The translations under genes were made by a program, and so were the position numbers. A DNA stretch of 64,000 bases from Leuconostocaceae bacterium ESL0723 (lineage in GTDB: Bacteria; Bacillota; Bacilli; Lactobacillales; Lactobacillaceae). Below the pieces are notes generated by a model, which saw nothing but the letters and a program-made list of their open reading frames with translations, ran no database searches and was not told where the DNA came from. Positions 42,970 to 50,672 of the stretch are shown here, piece after piece. Within the stretch, counting starts at the first letter, position 1. Each line of letters begins with the position of its first letter. The stretch lies in NCBI GenBank assembly GCA_029392055.1, contig CP113928.1:804501-868500 (forward strand). Direction: 5' to 3'.

Positions 42970-43908
42970 ATGACAGATAATGCCTTGATGTCTCAAATTG
43001 CCGAAGATTACTACCTCAACAAATTATCGTTTGGTGAGATTGCTCAAAAATATCAACTTAGCCGTTACCTGATTAATAAGTATCTCAGCAAGGCGGTTGA
43101 GTATGGCATTGTTAAAATTGAAATTGCTGCGAGCGCGGACCGTAACGCCCAGCTCGAGCAAATTTTTAAAGACCAGTTTCATGGGGTCCAGCCCTACATT
43201 ATCCAAGACGCGGCCACCCCGGTGCGGACGACTGATCTCCTATCCAACTATGCGGCTAACCTAGTGGTCCAGCATCTCCAGGACAGCAACCACATTGTTG
43301 GTATGACCTGGGGTGACACCGTTTACAGCATGGTTGACAGTATCAGCTGTCCCCCAATTAACAACATTAAGTTCACTCAGTTTCTGGGCGAAAACATGCG
43401 CTACAATTCCAACGCTGGCTCAGTCCGAATTGTCGAACGGGCGGCTAAGAAAATGGCCGGGGAATTTCTCACCTTGCCAGCGCCTCTGTACATCGCTAAC
43501 GATCAGGTGCGCACCGGTCTTTACCAGGATGATTCCCTATCCACTACCTTAAACCTGGCTCAGCGAATGGACACCATTTTAACGGCGGTGGGCACGGCGG
43601 ATTCCCTGTACACGATTGATGTTTGGCAAAAACAGCTGAGCCAAATCTTCCCCACCGTCGATTTTGATAACGTCGCCGGTTTCATCTATGGTCGGCCTTA
43701 TGATATCAACGGCCACTTCCTAAACGACCAAAGCGACAAGGTCGTCGGTGTCAGCCTGGCCAATATCCTGCAGGTTCCAAAGCGGATTTGTTTGGTCCAC
43801 AACCCCCATAAAAAGGCCGCAATCATCGGTGCGCTCAAGGGCCAGCTGATCACTGACCTAGTGCTCAACGAATCCCTAGCCTATGAAATTTTAAATGCGG
43901 ACGCATAA
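42970..43908 (+). CDS. SorC-family sugar-sensing transcriptional regulator
   Basis: DNA-binding regulator of 312 residues. The N-terminal helix-turn-helix (IAEDYYLNKLSFGEIAQKYQLSRYLINKYL, about 10-40) is of the SorC/DeoR type and is followed by the sugar-phosphate-binding domain with GMTWGDTVYSMVDSI near 115. The family responds to phosphorylated sugars or polyols. Its target is not obvious: alsS is convergent and separated by a terminator, and no sugar operon adjoins. TAGGAG precedes the start. Autoregulation is common in the family, but no operator was identified. Confidence 0.88.
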   Translation: MTDNALMSQIAEDYYLNKLSFGEIAQKYQLSRYLINKYLSKAVEYGIVKIEIAASADRNAQLEQIFKDQFHGVQPYIIQDAATPVRTTDLLSNYAANLVVQHLQDSNHIVGMTWGDTVYSMVDSISCPPINNIKFTQFLGENMRYNSNAGSVRIVERAAKKMAGEFLTLPAPLYIANDQVRTGLYQDDSLSTTLNLAQRMDTILTAVGTADSLYTIDVWQKQLSQIFPTVDFDNVAGFIYGRPYDINGHFLNDQSDKVVGVSLANILQVPKRICLVHNPHKKAAIIGALKGQLITDLVLNESLAYEILNADA

Positions 43909-43938
43909 AAAGACCAACCGTGAGGTTGGTCTTTTTTT
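43907..43938. terminator. Bidirectional terminator between the SorC regulator gene and alsS
   Basis: AAAAAGACCAACC, GTGA and GGTTGGTCTTTTT form a 13-bp stem with T-runs on both strands. Confidence 0.92.
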
Positions 43939-45619
43939 AATTTAATTCACTTTCAATCAGGTTGGTAGCCAATTCTTGGTTACGTGAGTAATCAACTGGC
44001 ACATCGATGACCGAGACACCCTCGTAAGCAAAGGCCTGGTCAAAGGTCTGAGCCAGCTGACTGCTGTCCTCAACCTTGAAGCCCTTGGCCCCGCAAGCTT
44101 CAGCAAACTTTACCAAATCAATATTACCGAACTTAACACCGGCTGACTGGTTGTTATACTTCAGCTCTTCTTGGAACTGGACCATGTTGTAGTAACTGTT
44201 ATCATTCCAAACGATGACTACCAGGTTCATGTTTTGACGGACGGCCGTTTCCAACTCAGCAGCTGAGAAGAAGAAGCCCCCGTCCCCAACCACGGCAACA
44301 GACTTGTATTCCGGACGAACCAAGGCCGCAGACATCGCCCAAGGCAAGCCAACACCTAACGTCTGCATCCCATTACTAATCAACAAGTGACGGGGCTTGT
44401 AACTCCTGAAGTGGCGGGCCATCCAGATGTAGTGGGAACCAATATCCAGCGAAACCGTCATGTCATCATCAACATGATCCTGGGTCGCCTTGATAATGGA
44501 AAGTGGGTGGCTCAGATGGTTGTCAGATGGAATGTACTTAGGCTTATCAGCTTCAGCCATCTGCTGACGGAATTCATCCAACTTTACCTGGGTGTCAGGG
44601 CTAACACTGACATCCCCCAGGGTTTCAGCCAGGTGGTCCAGACTTTCACCGATATCCCCCAGCAACTGCTTTTCTGGGAAGAAGTTATTATCTAACTGAG
44701 CTGGTACCGTATCTAAGGTAACAATCTTAAGGTCCTTGCCAGCATTCCAGAAACGGGGCTCGTACTCGATTGGGTCATAACCAACCGTAATGACCAAGTC
44801 ACTGGCAGCCAAAATCCGGTCCCCTACCTGGTTATGGAAGAGACCGACCCGGCCAAAGAAGGACCGGTCAGCCAGGTCCCGAGAAATAACCCCAGCACCC
44901 TGGAAAGTTTCAACCACAGGCATTGGTACGTGCTCTAATAAGTGGTGCAGCGCTGCAGCAGCCTTTGGATTAGAACCGCGCATCCCAACCAACATCACTG
45001 GGAGCTTGGCATCTTTAATCCGCTGTGCCAGGTCGTTGATTTCATCAATTGGGGCCGGACCCATCTGAGCAGGCTGAACCTTAGGCAGGGCCGGAACAGT
45101 TACCTCGGCCTCATCGATGTCTTGGGGCAGACTAACAAAGCTGGCACCGGCCTTAGGACCGTAAGCTGCGACAAAGGCATTGTTTAGAATTTCAGAAACC
45201 GTGTTAGGGTCCTCAATTTCAGCACTGTAGCGAGTAACTGGTTTCAACAATTCCTTAGAAGGCACACTCTGGTGGGTCAAGCGGTACAAATCTTTACGGG
45301 GAACCTGACCGCCAATGGCAACCACTGGATCATTCTCAGCACTGGCCGTCATCAAGGCCGTGGTCAGATTACCGACCCCCGGACCAGAAGTGGTAATCAC
45401 CACGCCAGGCTTACCGGTCAAACGGGCCATTCCTTGGGCCATAAAGGCCGCATTCTGCTCATGACGCATGACAATTAACTTGGGCGTTGGCTGCCCATTT
45501 TCAGGGTGTTCCAAGCTTTCAAACAACTGATCGACCTTGGCACCTGGAATACCAAACACGTAGTCAACCCCATAGTTATTTAAGGTATCAATTATAATTT
45601 CAGAACCTTTTTTTGTCAT
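43937..45619 (-). CDS. alsS: Catabolic acetolactate synthase
   Basis: Thiamine-diphosphate enzyme of 560 residues condensing two pyruvates to alpha-acetolactate, the entry to acetoin and a relief for excess pyruvate. The catalytic Glu lies in MRHEQNAAFMAQG near residue 52. The TPP motif VVGDGGFFFSAAELETAVRQNMNLVVIVWNDNSYYNMV is near 441. The layout fits the FAD-independent AlsS group more than the anabolic IlvB. No ilvN or alsD lies nearby. It has its own promoter (TTGATT 45713-45718, 18 bp, TACAAT 45689-45694). Confidence 0.93.
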   Translation of the reverse strand: MTKKGSEIIIDTLNNYGVDYVFGIPGAKVDQLFESLEHPENGQPTPKLIVMRHEQNAAFMAQGMARLTGKPGVVITTSGPGVGNLTTALMTASAENDPVVAIGGQVPRKDLYRLTHQSVPSKELLKPVTRYSAEIEDPNTVSEILNNAFVAAYGPKAGASFVSLPQDIDEAEVTVPALPKVQPAQMGPAPIDEINDLAQRIKDAKLPVMLVGMRGSNPKAAAALHHLLEHVPMPVVETFQGAGVISRDLADRSFFGRVGLFHNQVGDRILAASDLVITVGYDPIEYEPRFWNAGKDLKIVTLDTVPAQLDNNFFPEKQLLGDIGESLDHLAETLGDVSVSPDTQVKLDEFRQQMAEADKPKYIPSDNHLSHPLSIIKATQDHVDDDMTVSLDIGSHYIWMARHFRSYKPRHLLISNGMQTLGVGLPWAMSAALVRPEYKSVAVVGDGGFFFSAAELETAVRQNMNLVVIVWNDNSYYNMVQFQEELKYNNQSAGVKFGNIDLVKFAEACGAKGFKVEDSSQLAQTFDQAFAYEGVSVIDVPVDYSRNQELATNLIESELN

Positions 45620-45688
45620 CTTAACTCCTAATTTTTACCCAGACGGGCTTTATTTTTAAGCCGGGCAAAGCCGCTTAGTGATATTTTC

Positions 45689-45718
45689 ATTGTAGTCTCA
45701 TTACAACCTAAAAATCAA
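45689..45718 (-). promoter_or_regulatory. alsS promoter
   Basis: TTGATT and TACAAT with an 18-bp spacer. A short inverted repeat TTGTA-N7-TACAA covers the -10 region (45689-45705) and may be an operator. Confidence 0.5.
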
Positions 45719-45755
45719 ATTAAAAGCGACGCTTTAAACCCATTAAAACGCCAAT

Positions 45756-45790
45756 AAAAAGGCAGCCCATGCGGGCTGCCTTTTTAAAAA
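45756..45790 (-). terminator. Terminator after the thiamine-precursor ECF operon
   Basis: AAAAAGGCAGCCC, GCAT and GGGCTGCCTTTTT form a 13-bp stem, 20 bp after the stop of the EcfT-like gene. Confidence 0.9.
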
Positions 45791-45809
45791 CTTGACGATA
45801 TTCTAAAGA

Positions 45810-46478
45810 TCACCACCAGTGACCTTGGAAAACAGCGAGTTGGACTAAGACCAAAATCAAGGCCATAATCAACCAACCTAACAGTGGTAACCGGTCTTGG
45901 CGGTAATGCGTTCGTGGTGCGCCCTCCTGAAAACCATGGGCCGTCATCGCCTGGGCCAGGTTTTCCGACCAGGCCAGGGACTGAATCAAGGCCTTGGCAT
46001 AGAGGGTCGGTGACCAAACGTGCAAACTCTGACCACGCATCTGGGCCACCGCCAAGACATTTTTCAAAGCGGTTTTAAACTTGGGCAGGAAATTCAAAGC
46101 CCCTAGAATGCCATATACAAAGGTTGGCGATAGCTTGAAATTTTGCTCCAGGGCCGTCATCAAAACGTAGGGATTAACGGTCTGGGCAAACCAGGCTCCC
46201 AGGCTGATGAAGGCCAGTAAACGGGTGCTCATCACCCAGGCAATGTGCCCATTGCTGGCAGCGTTGCCGGAGCCATAGAACCAGAAGGATAAAAACGTTC
46301 CCAAAACTGGGATCACGGCCACACCCAGATAAAAGAGCAACCGGCGCCAGCTAACCCGGGCAACCACCATGGCCACCAAACACACCCCCACGACAATGAG
46401 GTTCAAGGTCGCCGACTGGGTAAAGGCCAACTCCAGGGAAAGTAGGAGTACCAAGATTAGTTTTTGCGAGGCATTCAT
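45810..46478 (-). CDS. ykoC: ECF transporter transmembrane subunit (YkoC-like)
   Basis: EcfT-type membrane subunit of 222 residues with five or so helices that couples ATPases to the substrate-binding component. The cytoplasmic coupling region contains AVAQMRGQSLHVWSPTLYAKALIQSL near 142, including the Ala-Arg-Gly-type motif, and AMTAHGFQEGAPRTHY near 187. It overlaps the ATPase gene by 4 bp. Together with YkoD and YkoE it forms a dedicated transporter under TPP control, so the cargo should be thiamine or its pyrimidine precursor HMP. Confidence 0.88.
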   Translation of the reverse strand: MNASQKLILVLLLSLELAFTQSATLNLIVVGVCLVAMVVARVSWRRLLFYLGVAVIPVLGTFLSFWFYGSGNAASNGHIAWVMSTRLLAFISLGAWFAQTVNPYVLMTALEQNFKLSPTFVYGILGALNFLPKFKTALKNVLAVAQMRGQSLHVWSPTLYAKALIQSLAWSENLAQAMTAHGFQEGAPRTHYRQDRLPLLGWLIMALILVLVQLAVFQGHWW

Positions 46479-47875
46479 GAAACCACCTCCCCCTGATAGG
46501 TCAGGCCAGCCCGACTAAAGGCCAAGTGGTAGTCCACCAGGGACCAGATGACCTCAGTTTGGTGGGAAATTATAATGATGGTGAGGCCCAAATCCTGCTG
46601 GACTTCCTGGATGATGTCACGTACCTGCACCAAACTATCCTGGTCCAAACCCGCGAAGGGTTCATCCAAGAGCAAGACTGGTGGGGCCATCACCAACATT
46701 AACAGTAATTGTAATTTCTTCTGTTGACCACCAGACAGCTGATAAACCGACTGCTGACCACAATCCGCTAGGCCAAGCCGCCCAACGGCTTGGTGGATTC
46801 GTTTGGCATCCCAGTAGTCAGCCTGGTAACTAGCCCTTTGTACTTGCTGCAGTTCGTCTTCAACGGTTACGTTTAAAAACTGGTCCCGTGGATTTTGAAA
46901 AACCAGGCCAACCTGATGGTAATAGATCCGAGAACGAATTTTTTGAACTTCCTGCCCAGCTAGCTTGAGCTGACCCTGGTAAGGTTGCAGTTTAGCCAAC
47001 ACTCGTAACAAGCTAGACTTCCCCACCCCGCTAGGACCAGTAATCAGGGTGATCCGGTTCTTGGCCCAGGATAAATCACTGTTAGTCAAAATGACCTGGT
47101 CCCCGTTTTTAAGGCTCAGCTGTTCCTGTTTAAAGATTGTTGACTGGACTGGCAGCGTGCCTGGGACAGGATGGGTCTGACTTGGTTTGGCATAGTCAGT
47201 CCAGTCCCCCGGCTCCACCAGCACCAGCGCTGACCCTTTAACCTGGTAAAAGTCAGTCATGATTTCCTGGTAGCCGTCAAAGTCATGGTCGCTGATGATA
47301 ATACCAAAGCCAGCCTTAACCAGGTCCCCTAGCAAGGCTTGCAGACTTTGCCGGCTCTTGGCGTCCACTGCCGCAAAGGGCTCATCCAGGATTAAGTAAT
47401 CCGCCCCCAGGGCCAGCGTTTCCGCCAGGGCAATCTTCTGTAATTCCCCACCGGACAGAGTAGCCAGTTGCCGGGGACCAAAGTCGGGTAAGCCAACGGT
47501 TTTTAAAGCCCAATCAATCCTGGCCGCCATTTTTTCAGGCGCATACTCAATATTTTCTAGGGCAAAGACTAATTCTTCCTTCACCGTCGGCATGGCAAAT
47601 TGTTGATCAGGCTGTTGGAAAAGCATGGTGACCGCTTGCGCCCATTGATTAGCCGGCAGGTCAGACACGGACTGGCCGTCAACGGTGACCACCCCACTGA
47701 CCTGTCCACCATACTGGGGATAAAGACCGGCCAAGGCCTTCAACAAAGTCGACTTACCACTACCGGAAGGTCCCATCAATAGCATCAAGTCACCTTTTTT
47801 TAAGGTTAAGTCAACATTTTCTAAAACCGGCCGGTCCGGATAACCGACCGTTAAGTTCTGTGCACTTAAAGCCAT
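46475..47875 (-). CDS. ykoD: ECF transporter double ATPase (YkoD-like)
   Basis: A 466-residue fusion of two ABC ATPase domains. The first has Walker A GPSGSGKST near 36, signature TLSGGELQKIALAETL near 138 and Walker B YLILDEPFAAVD. The second has GPSGVGKSS near 279, LSGGQQKKLQLLLML near 382 and VLLLDEPFAGLD. Other ECF transporters use two separate proteins, while the YkoEDC type uses one fused chain. It lies 15 bp after ykoE. The protein sits at the inner membrane face. Confidence 0.92.
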   Translation of the reverse strand: MALSAQNLTVGYPDRPVLENVDLTLKKGDLMLLMGPSGSGKSTLLKALAGLYPQYGGQVSGVVTVDGQSVSDLPANQWAQAVTMLFQQPDQQFAMPTVKEELVFALENIEYAPEKMAARIDWALKTVGLPDFGPRQLATLSGGELQKIALAETLALGADYLILDEPFAAVDAKSRQSLQALLGDLVKAGFGIIISDHDFDGYQEIMTDFYQVKGSALVLVEPGDWTDYAKPSQTHPVPGTLPVQSTIFKQEQLSLKNGDQVILTNSDLSWAKNRITLITGPSGVGKSSLLRVLAKLQPYQGQLKLAGQEVQKIRSRIYYHQVGLVFQNPRDQFLNVTVEDELQQVQRASYQADYWDAKRIHQAVGRLGLADCGQQSVYQLSGGQQKKLQLLLMLVMAPPVLLLDEPFAGLDQDSLVQVRDIIQEVQQDLGLTIIIISHQTEVIWSLVDYHLAFSRAGLTYQGEVVS

Positions 47876-47890
47876 CGCGTTTTACACCGA

Positions 47891-48466
47891 TTACAGTTTA
47901 AACAGCTGTGACTTGGCCAACAGGGCGACAATTGCCTTGACCAAGACCCCAGCAAACAAGAAGATTGAAGCAAAACGGACGACAAATAAGAGCACCAATA
48001 GTCCGGGTTGATAGTGACTGTAACCAGCCACAATCAGGGACCAGGCAAAGGTCACGACCGTACCCGTCAAAGTTGACAGCCACAGGCCCAGCTGCCAGTT
48101 CCGGTAGCCAGTCAGGGCAAAGCCCAATTCTGAACCAATTCCTTGCACCAGACCAGACAGCAGGTTGCTAGCCCCAAAACTACTACCCAGCAACATTTCA
48201 CCAGTAGCAGCCAGTAACTCACCAATCAGGCCGGCACCAACCCGCCGTAACAGCAAGGAAGCCAAGGGCGCGGCCATCATCCAAGGGCCCAGGGTCACCT
48301 CATCATTAAGGGCCTTTAAGCCGACCGCACCGAGCAAAGCACCACTGAGCTGGTAAACCCAGTCCATCAGCCAGTATATTAGGCCAAAGGCAATGCCGAC
48401 CAGGGCCAAAAAAATAACATCACGCAGTGACCAGCGCCAACTGCTTCCGGTTGTTTGTGTTTCCAT
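47891..48466 (-). CDS. ykoE: Thiamine/HMP ECF substrate-binding subunit (YkoE-like)
   Basis: Membrane S component of 191 residues with about six helices (RDVIFLALVGIAFGLIYWLMDWVYQ at the start). It determines substrate specificity of the YkoEDC importer for HMP or thiamine. Family membership rests on sequence character, operon position before the double ATPase, and the TPP riboswitch just upstream. Of two adjacent Met codons the one at 48466 has the better six-base spacing from AGGAGG. Confidence 0.87.
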   Translation of the reverse strand: METQTTGSSWRWSLRDVIFLALVGIAFGLIYWLMDWVYQLSGALLGAVGLKALNDEVTLGPWMMAAPLASLLLRRVGAGLIGELLAATGEMLLGSSFGASNLLSGLVQGIGSELGFALTGYRNWQLGLWLSTLTGTVVTFAWSLIVAGYSHYQPGLLVLLFVVRFASIFLFAGVLVKAIVALLAKSQLFKL

Positions 48467-48493
48467 CATTAACCTCCTAGAGGTCGTCGGATA

Positions 48494-48618
48494 TCAAAAA
48501 AACTGACCTTGTATATTGGCGTACAAGGTCAGTCTTAAAACCAGTTTCATCTCCCTACGCAGGTATTAACCTGACAGGTTCAATGGGTTTAATCTCAACC
48601 AAACGGTACCCCAGATAA
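48494..48618 (-). ncRNA. TPP riboswitch with terminator
   Basis: The minus strand carries the thi-box elements GGGGTACCG, TTGAGA, ACCCATTGAACCTGTCAGG and TTAATACCTGCGTAGGGA (48550-48613). A terminator with ACTGACCTTGTA and TACAAGGTCAGT arms and a TTTTTTT tail follows (48494-48534). It should shut off ykoEDC when thiamine pyrophosphate is plentiful. Confidence 0.95.
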
Positions 48619-48673
48619 TCTATTTATTTAACAACGTCCCTATCTTACTGGAATTCAACCGGCCTGACAAGGG

Positions 48674-49528
48674 TTAATTAGGCCACAAGAAGTTACCAAC
48701 AAATTGATCAACCGTAGTATTCTCATGCAGGCGGCTGTGCTGACCATCTGCGCCATGAATTGCTTTTTCCTGGTAAGAGCGGGCCCGGTCCCCTACTAGG
48801 TAGGCCAGCGATTGACTAGAAACGTTGGTCACCGAGCCATCAGAATCACTGCCATCATCCAAATCACCATAAATATTTAGGATATCAATCTGGTTTTTAG
48901 GGAACTGATCCTGGTGGTCCAACAGGTACTGGTAGTAGGAATGAATAATGGCCGGCCGGCCATCAGGAAGCAGGTAGTTTTGATGGACGGGATCATCAAT
49001 GGCCCGAATGCCATCAAAATGCCCAGCCAGGGCCACGTAACGAGCTAATTGGGGCAGGCGCTGGTCCTGACCATAATCCGCCAGATAGTACATCAGACTG
49101 AGATTGCCCATCGAGTGGGCGACCACGTTGAACTTTTTGAAATGATACTCGTCGGCAGTCTTAGCCACCACGTTCTTAAACCAGGTCCCCGCAGTTTTAA
49201 AGTCAGAATTCCGGTTATTTTCATAAACCACCTGAATAATCGGGCGCTTGGTACTAGCCGTCCAGGGATGGTTAAAACTAACCTGGCCCTTGGCATCCAC
49301 CCGGGCCACAATCACCTGGGTAGCCCCATAGTGTTTCCTGGCATAGGCAATCATATTCTTAGTGGAATTAGCACTGCCACCATAGCCGTGTAGGTAAAAG
49401 GTCGGCGTCGTCTCTGCCGGATTAATCTTAGGTGGCTGGGCCTGGGTGGCTAGGTACAAACCTCCTCCACCCAAAATGGCCACCAGCAAGGCAGTGCCCG
49501 CCAGCGTGAGGATTAGTTGTTTCGTCAT
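48674..49528 (-). CDS. DUF915-family alpha/beta hydrolase, membrane-anchored or secreted
   Basis: A 284-residue protein with an N-terminal hydrophobic segment (LILTLAGTALLVAILGGGGLYLA, about 5-27) that anchors it or exports it. The hydrolase core has FYLHGYGGSANST near 44 as the oxyanion region, nucleophile Ser in VVAHSMGNLSLMYYL near 138, and a C-terminal His in KAIHGADGQHSRLHEN. It resembles the DUF915 lipase-like family of lactic acid bacteria, whose substrates are poorly known. It is a single gene between the TPP-controlled operon and the glycosyltransferase pair. Confidence 0.83.
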   Translation of the reverse strand: MTKQLILTLAGTALLVAILGGGGLYLATQAQPPKINPAETTPTFYLHGYGGSANSTKNMIAYARKHYGATQVIVARVDAKGQVSFNHPWTASTKRPIIQVVYENNRNSDFKTAGTWFKNVVAKTADEYHFKKFNVVAHSMGNLSLMYYLADYGQDQRLPQLARYVALAGHFDGIRAIDDPVHQNYLLPDGRPAIIHSYYQYLLDHQDQFPKNQIDILNIYGDLDDGSDSDGSVTNVSSQSLAYLVGDRARSYQEKAIHGADGQHSRLHENTTVDQFVGNFLWPN

Positions 49529-49587
49529 TGGTCAGCGCTCCTATTGTTGATGGGCTTATTTTAGCCAAATCGTCCCCCTTTTACCAG

Positions 49588-49618
49588 CAAAAAAGCCACC
49601 GCGAAGCGGTGACTTTTC
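49588..49618 (-). terminator. Terminator after the glycosyltransferase pair
   Basis: GTCACCGC, TTC and GCGGTGGC form the stem on the minus strand, followed by TTTTTTGC. It lies just after the GT2 stop codon. Confidence 0.85.
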
Positions 49619-49625
49619 CAAAATG

Positions 49626-50660
49626 TTAATTACCAACGGCCGAGTGGCCTTCAGTACTAGCGTCGTAAATTGAAACATCTTTTTGAATGTTAGGAGCCTT
49701 ATTACCGGCCACATTTTCAATTTGGAAACGGGGACGTTGCTTAACTTCGGTAAAGATCTTACCGATGTAAATCCCAACTACGCCAATAGCGACCAAATTC
49801 AAACCACCCAGCAGCCAGATGGAAATCATCAAAGATGACCAACCAGCCTGGGCGTGGCCCAGCATTTTTTGAACCAGGGTGTACAAAATTTGTACACCGG
49901 CAATCCCAACTACTAAGACCCCGAGGTCAAAGAGGAAACGGATTGGCTTAACACTGAAGCTGGTGATTCCATCAACGGCGAAACTAAGCATCTTCTTAAG
50001 TGGATACTTGGTCTTACCACCGTTACGGACACCACGCTCGTAGAAGACTTCAGTAGAGGGGTAACCCAAGAGGGGTACCATCGCCCGCAAAAAGACATTG
50101 CGTTCGGGTAAAGCTAACAGGGCGTCCACTGAAACCTTGCTCATTAAGCGAAAGTCAGCGTGGTTAGGGATAATTTCAACACCGAGGAAACCGGCCAACT
50201 TATAGAAGGCCATGGCCGTGTTGCGCTTGAACCAGGTATCCTTTTTCCGGCTGGAACGGACGCCATAGACAATGTCGTAACCTTCATTGTAGCGGTCCAC
50301 CATTTCAGAAATCACATTTGGACTGTCCTGCAAGTCGGCATCCAGGGTGATGACAGCGTCGGCGAGCTTGTTGGCTTCAGTCATCCCAGCTAGCAGCGCT
50401 GACTGGTGACCAAAGTTACGGGAGAGCTTAACCCCCAAGATGTTCTGGTCTCGGCTTTGAGCCTCGCGAATCAATGGCCAGGTCCGGTCCTTAGAACCGT
50501 CGTCAACAAACATGATAAAGCTATCATCGGTGATTTTACCAGCCTTAATCATCTCTGAACGAATAATTTTTAACTTCGTTAGGGTGGTCTTTAAGACTTC
50601 TTCTTCGTTGTAGGCTGGTAAAATCAGTCCCAGCCTGGGTACGTGTTGCCTGACAATCAT
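49626..50660 (-). CDS. GT2 polyprenyl-phosphate glycosyltransferase (YkcC/CsbB-like)
   Basis: Membrane glycosyltransferase of 344 residues, likely charging undecaprenyl phosphate with a sugar on the cytoplasmic side. The GT2 domain begins GLILPAYNEEEVLKTTL near 12, with FVDDGSKDRTW near 50, the DADLQDSP metal-binding motif near 104 and the catalytic QxxRW-like region replaced by VFLRAMVPLLGYP near 184. Two C-terminal helices (about 235-260 and 272-296) give the GtrB/DPM1-like layout. It lies 12 bp after a GT-C membrane transferase gene, and together they should form a lipid-linked sugar transfer system for the cell envelope. Confidence 0.88.
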   Translation of the reverse strand: MIVRQHVPRLGLILPAYNEEEVLKTTLTKLKIIRSEMIKAGKITDDSFIMFVDDGSKDRTWPLIREAQSRDQNILGVKLSRNFGHQSALLAGMTEANKLADAVITLDADLQDSPNVISEMVDRYNEGYDIVYGVRSSRKKDTWFKRNTAMAFYKLAGFLGVEIIPNHADFRLMSKVSVDALLALPERNVFLRAMVPLLGYPSTEVFYERGVRNGGKTKYPLKKMLSFAVDGITSFSVKPIRFLFDLGVLVVGIAGVQILYTLVQKMLGHAQAGWSSLMISIWLLGGLNLVAIGVVGIYIGKIFTEVKQRPRFQIENVAGNKAPNIQKDVSIYDASTEGHSAVGN

Positions 50661-50672
50661 AGACGTTCCTCC